This document shows positions 8,101 to 10,137 of a DNA stretch of 10,137 bases, one piece after another. The first letter of the stretch is position 1. Each line of letters begins with the position of its first letter. The notes below the pieces were generated by a model that was given only the letters and a program-made list of their open reading frames with translations, ran no database searches and was not told the origin of the DNA. This stretch comes from Candidatus Sulfopaludibacter sp. SbA3 (GTDB lineage: Bacteria; Acidobacteriota; Terriglobia; Bryobacterales; Bryobacteraceae), in the NCBI GenBank assembly GCA_945900935.1, contig CAMDKT010000161.1:1-10137 (forward strand). Direction: 5' to 3'. The translations under genes and the position numbers were made by a program.

Positions 8101-8577
8101 ATGCACTTCAATTCTAAATCCCGATTGCCCTATCTGTTAGCCGCGCTACTGCTGATCGCCGCGCCGTTAGCGCAAGCGGAGCGCGGTGGCAGCCGGTCAA
8201 ACGGCCACGGCGGCGGCGGACACAGTTCCGGCCGCGGCTACGCCCGTCACGGTGGAGGCGGTCATGGCGACATCCGCGGCTACGCCGGTCAAGACCGAGG
8301 CGGATACAGGTCTAATCGGAATTACGGTGGCTACAACCGCGGCTACGTTGCTCCGAATCGAGGATACTCCTACGGCGGCGGCTACTCCTCGGGAAGGTTC
8401 TACGCGGGAAGAGGCTACTTCTACGGCGGCAGTTTCTGGGCGCGGCCGTACTTCGGCATCGGGATCGGCATCCCGTTTGGTTACGGCTATCAGAGCAATC
8501 GCGGGTGCGGCTACGTTGACGGCTACGGCGATTTTTATCCGGCGCCTTGTTACTCTGGGTACTACTCCGGTTACTAA
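8101..8577 (+). CDS. Small secreted Gly/Tyr-rich protein
   Basis: This 158-residue protein has a textbook Sec signal: basic K6/R8, hydrophobic 9-21, and the end APLAQA with likely cleavage after A26. The mature part is low complexity. It starts with a Gly/Ser/His/Arg-rich segment (27-60), continues with repeated GGY/RGY units (about 60-112), then a short GIGIGIPFGYGY stretch (119-130) and a Tyr/Gly tail with two cysteines (C136, C150) that may form a disulfide. No known enzymatic domain is visible. Composition of this kind is seen in surface, matrix and envelope-associated proteins; a structural or metal-binding role (Gly/His-rich N-part) is inference. The start is fixed by the GGAGGGAG ribosome site. 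It appears monocistronic, followed by GC-rich hairpins. The low-complexity translation could look like a shadow ORF, but the signal peptide, ribosome site and Tyr/Gly pattern argue that it is real. Confidence 0.82.
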   Translation: MHFNSKSRLPYLLAALLLIAAPLAQAERGGSRSNGHGGGGHSSGRGYARHGGGGHGDIRGYAGQDRGGYRSNRNYGGYNRGYVAPNRGYSYGGGYSSGRFYAGRGYFYGGSFWARPYFGIGIGIPFGYGYQSNRGCGYVDGYGDFYPAPCYSGYYSGY

Positions 8578-8668
8578 ATAACGACATTACGTCCTCGGCA
8601 ACCGGCGCGGGTCCGGTCCGCATTCCATGCTGCCGGAGGCGAATCAATTTCCTTCTGTAATTCTGGCA

Positions 8669-8750
8669 GCCCCTTTGGGGGCAGGGGGGATAAGCGGAAC
8701 TCCCGGGCAACGAGTGCCCCCGCTTTCGGCGCTTTGGCCGAGAGGGGGGC
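8669..8750. repeat. Cluster of GC-rich hairpins downstream of the Gly/Tyr-rich gene
   Basis: Three adjacent stems are visible: GCCCC (8669-8673) with GGGGC (8678-8682); GGGCA (8705-8709) with TGCCC (8715-8719); and a compound stem in which CCCCC (8717-8721) faces the G-run at 8744-8748, with inner CGGC (8727-8730) and GCCG (8737-8740). The last two share bases and are alternatives. No T-run follows. The cluster could end transcription of the upstream gene by a Rho-type mechanism, or be a structured RNA. The rest of 8578-8826 shows nothing else. Confidence 0.35.
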
Positions 8751-8826
8751 CGGAAGCAGAGATCAGATACTTTGTTGCCGGATGCCGCGAACGCGCCGCG
8801 CGGGCGCTTTACGTCGTTTCGGGCGA

Positions 8827-9660
8827 TTAACGCCCGTGAGGCGGATCGCGAAAAACCGCGTTGAGAAATAGGACGTTGATGCCGTCGCGATAGGCGCGAA
8901 AGTTTGGATCGAACGTAAAGCCGATGACGTTGCCCTGGCCTTGGCGTTCGATCATCACCAGGGGTTTGTAGGCCAGTTGCTTTCTGTTTTCTTCCCACAT
9001 ATAGCCGCTGACGAGGAGCTTATCGACGCCGAGAAAGTAGGCCGAGTTGATGCGTTTGTCGAGCTTTAACGGGGGCCCTTGCACGAGCGCGTTGACAGTG
9101 GCCGGGACGCCGGCGGTGAGCGAGTGTCCGGCGTCTGTTTTGGCGATGCCGAGGATGCCCTGGACGGCGTCGGCGGCTTCGCGGCCGGGCTTGATGGCTT
9201 CGAGATAGGCGGCTTCGTTGTTGATAAGACGACCGGGGACGCGGCCGTTGTCGGGCTTGGGCGAGGGGCTTGGGCGTTGGTGGAAAGCAGAGCGCCGCCT
9301 TTGTTGACACAGGCTTTCAGGCGGGCGGTTTCCGTGGCGTTCAAAGTATCGGCATAGGCACCTTGGGTGCAGGGGAGGATGATGACAACGAACTGATCGA
9401 GATCGGCGATGGCGAGCGCGGCGGCGCGAATGGCGGTGAAGGGGTCGCCGAATTGGCGCTCGATGACGAAGCGGAGACGGGGCGGTCCCAGGCGAGGGCG
9501 ATGCCCGATGTTTTGAAGCGCGTGACTTTGCGGCTGCCGAAATTGATGCCGCTGTGGAGCCAGCCGGTGTCGACGGGAACGAGTTCGGCGTCGCCGGCAA
9601 TGCGGGTGACGGTGACGTGGAGGTTGGCGAAGGATTGGGGGCACTGTCCGCCGCCTACCC
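8827..9660 (-). pseudogene. Frameshifted C-terminal relic of an M14-type metallopeptidase homologue
   Basis: Read on the - strand, homologous sequence jumps between three frames. From 9660 to about 9475 it reads QSFANLHVTVTRIAGD, then GWLHSGINFGSRKV and IALAWDRP. From about 9475 to 9265 it reads RFVIERQFGDPFTAIR, DQFVVIILP and KACVNKGGALLS. From about 9258 to the TAA at 8827 it reads KPDNGRVPGRLINNEA, LKLDKRINSAYFLGVD, SGYMWEENRKQLAYKP and VIGFTFDPNFRAYRDGIN. This order matches, from memory, the long C-terminal region of large secreted M14 zinc-carboxypeptidase homologues of Acidobacteria. At both frame changes residues expected in intact relatives also seem missing, so these look like real indels and not single-base sequencing slips. 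The N-terminal peptidase domain with its zinc site is absent; homology stops at the inverted repeat beginning near 9660. The gene is therefore dead. The frame jumps are directly visible; the family name is recall-based. Confidence 0.72.
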
Positions 9661-9691
9661 GAAATTGAAGACAGTTTGGGTAGGCGAGCGG
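9648..9691. repeat. Long inverted repeat at the edge of the peptidase relic
   Basis: CCGCCGCCTACCC (9648-9660) pairs with GGGTAGGCGAGCGG (9678-9691), giving 13 paired bases with one bulged A (9687) and a 17-base loop; the inner 9 bp are perfect. It coincides with the point where recognisable peptidase sequence begins, so it may mark a deletion or insertion junction. Confidence 0.6.
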
Positions 9692-9713
9692 TGGCCGGGG
9701 ACCTTATTTATAT

Positions 9714-9779
9714 TCAATTGTCAAAGAACATTTCCGGATTGCCGACGATGGTTTCCCAAGATCGGAATCGCGGTTGCAT
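9714..9779 (-). CDS. Tiny ORF (21 residues) with consensus Shine-Dalgarno, doubtful
   Basis: ATG 9777-9779 to TGA 9714-9716 encodes 21 residues containing SWETIVGNPEMFFDN. It is preceded by a perfect AGGAGG 9 bases upstream, part of which forms the 12-base palindrome GAGGCCGGCCTC (9781-9792). No family is recognised and no signal or membrane segment is present. It could be a microprotein, a leader, or the tail of a broken gene. It lies between two relics, so chance is likely. Confidence 0.18.
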   Translation of the reverse strand: MQPRFRSWETIVGNPEMFFDN

Positions 9780-9848
9780 CGAGGCCGGCCTCCTGACGAT
9801 GGGGTGAGGCATGATAGTGCGGGTGGCGGCGGACGGCTTAGAACCTGT

Positions 9849-10136
9849 TCATTTCGTCGAGCATTTCGATGGTGGCGAGACGGCGAAGGTTTGGCTGCCG
9901 TTGTCGAGTTTTAACGAGAATTGGTGGCCTAATACGCGTCTGATCTTGAGGCCGGGGCGCACGGATTGATTCGGAATGGTCAAGGCCCGGTGGAGGGATT
10001 TTAGGGCGATCGTTGTCGTCTTGCCCCGTTGGCGGTTGCAGCAGAGCATGAGGTATTTGGCGGCGGAGTCGAGGACTTCGGCCTGTTTGGGGCTGGGGTG
10101 AAAATCGAGGCGGATTTTGGCCCATTCGGAGGTTTT
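9849..10136 (-). pseudogene. Truncated terminase-like ATPase fragment (partial, runs off the window)
   Basis: An open - strand frame enters from the right edge and ends at TGA 9849-9851, giving 95 residues. It contains FHPSPKQAEVL, then YLMLCCNRQRGKTTTIALKS, where RQRGKTT is a Walker A (P-loop) motif, then LHRAL and LKLDNGSQTFAVSPP. This order resembles the N-terminal ATPase part of phage large-terminase-like proteins (LCCxRQxGKT...ALHRAL...LANGSR). The gap between HRAL and LKLDNGSQ is only about 20 residues, while intact relatives, as I recall, have roughly 45, including a further motif, so an internal deletion is likely. The Walker B acidic residues and nuclease domain are missing, and the frame closes early. 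In the alternative frame the sequence ends IEMLDEMNRF at 9838. I read it as a decayed prophage or integrated-element remnant; the upstream part lies outside the window, and the family name is moderately sure. Confidence 0.5.
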
Positions 10137-10137
10137 T

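Noticed and set aside
8312..8998. 228-residue Arg-rich ORF on the - strand
   Set aside because: It overlaps the Gly/Tyr-rich gene and the hairpin region antisense; its Arg/Ser-rich translation is typical of the opposite frame of Gly-rich coding DNA.

Overview
The window looks like a chromosomal piece of an Acidobacteriota genome, most likely Solibacter/Bryobacter-like. The grounds are a GC-rich, GC3-rich coding style; the pairing of Planctomycetes/Acidobacteria-type secreted families (DUF1501, DUF1549/DUF1553 'PSD1', DUF1552, DUF1592-neighbourhood-like leucine-rich repeats); and an M14-type peptidase relic of a kind I associate with that phylum. Planctomycetota or Verrucomicrobiota remain possible. 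This is inference from family content; no rRNA or marker gene is present.

Left part (1-5349): the last 27 residues of a leucine-rich-repeat protein are followed 10 bases later by a Tat-exported DUF1552 protein, both on the + strand. Facing them on the - strand is a two-gene operon: a large secreted DUF1549/DUF1553 protein with one CxxCH motif, then a Tat-exported DUF1501 protein. The two convergent units are separated by about 210 bases that hold a hairpin. All complete products carry export signals, so this is a cell-envelope or periplasmic block whose substrate is unknown.

Middle part (5350-8100): a 650-base gene-free region holds phased GTTCG repeats near the operon's start and a cluster of hairpins farther away. 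It is followed by a - strand pair: a small multi-cysteine (zinc-ribbon-like) protein whose stop codon directly abuts the GTG start of a zinc-dependent medium-chain alcohol/polyol dehydrogenase. A further 595-base divergent region contains a perfect 15-base AT-rich palindrome.

Right part (8101-10137): a small secreted Gly/Tyr-rich protein on the + strand is followed by decaying material. This comprises GC-rich hairpins, a frameshifted C-terminal relic of an M14-type metallopeptidase homologue, a strong inverted repeat exactly at its upstream edge, a tiny ORF with a perfect Shine-Dalgarno, and a truncated terminase-like ATPase fragment that runs off the window. This end resembles a gene graveyard or a former integration site. 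I did not find a convincing new defence or biosynthetic system; the most unusual items are the structured intergenic regions and the relic cluster.
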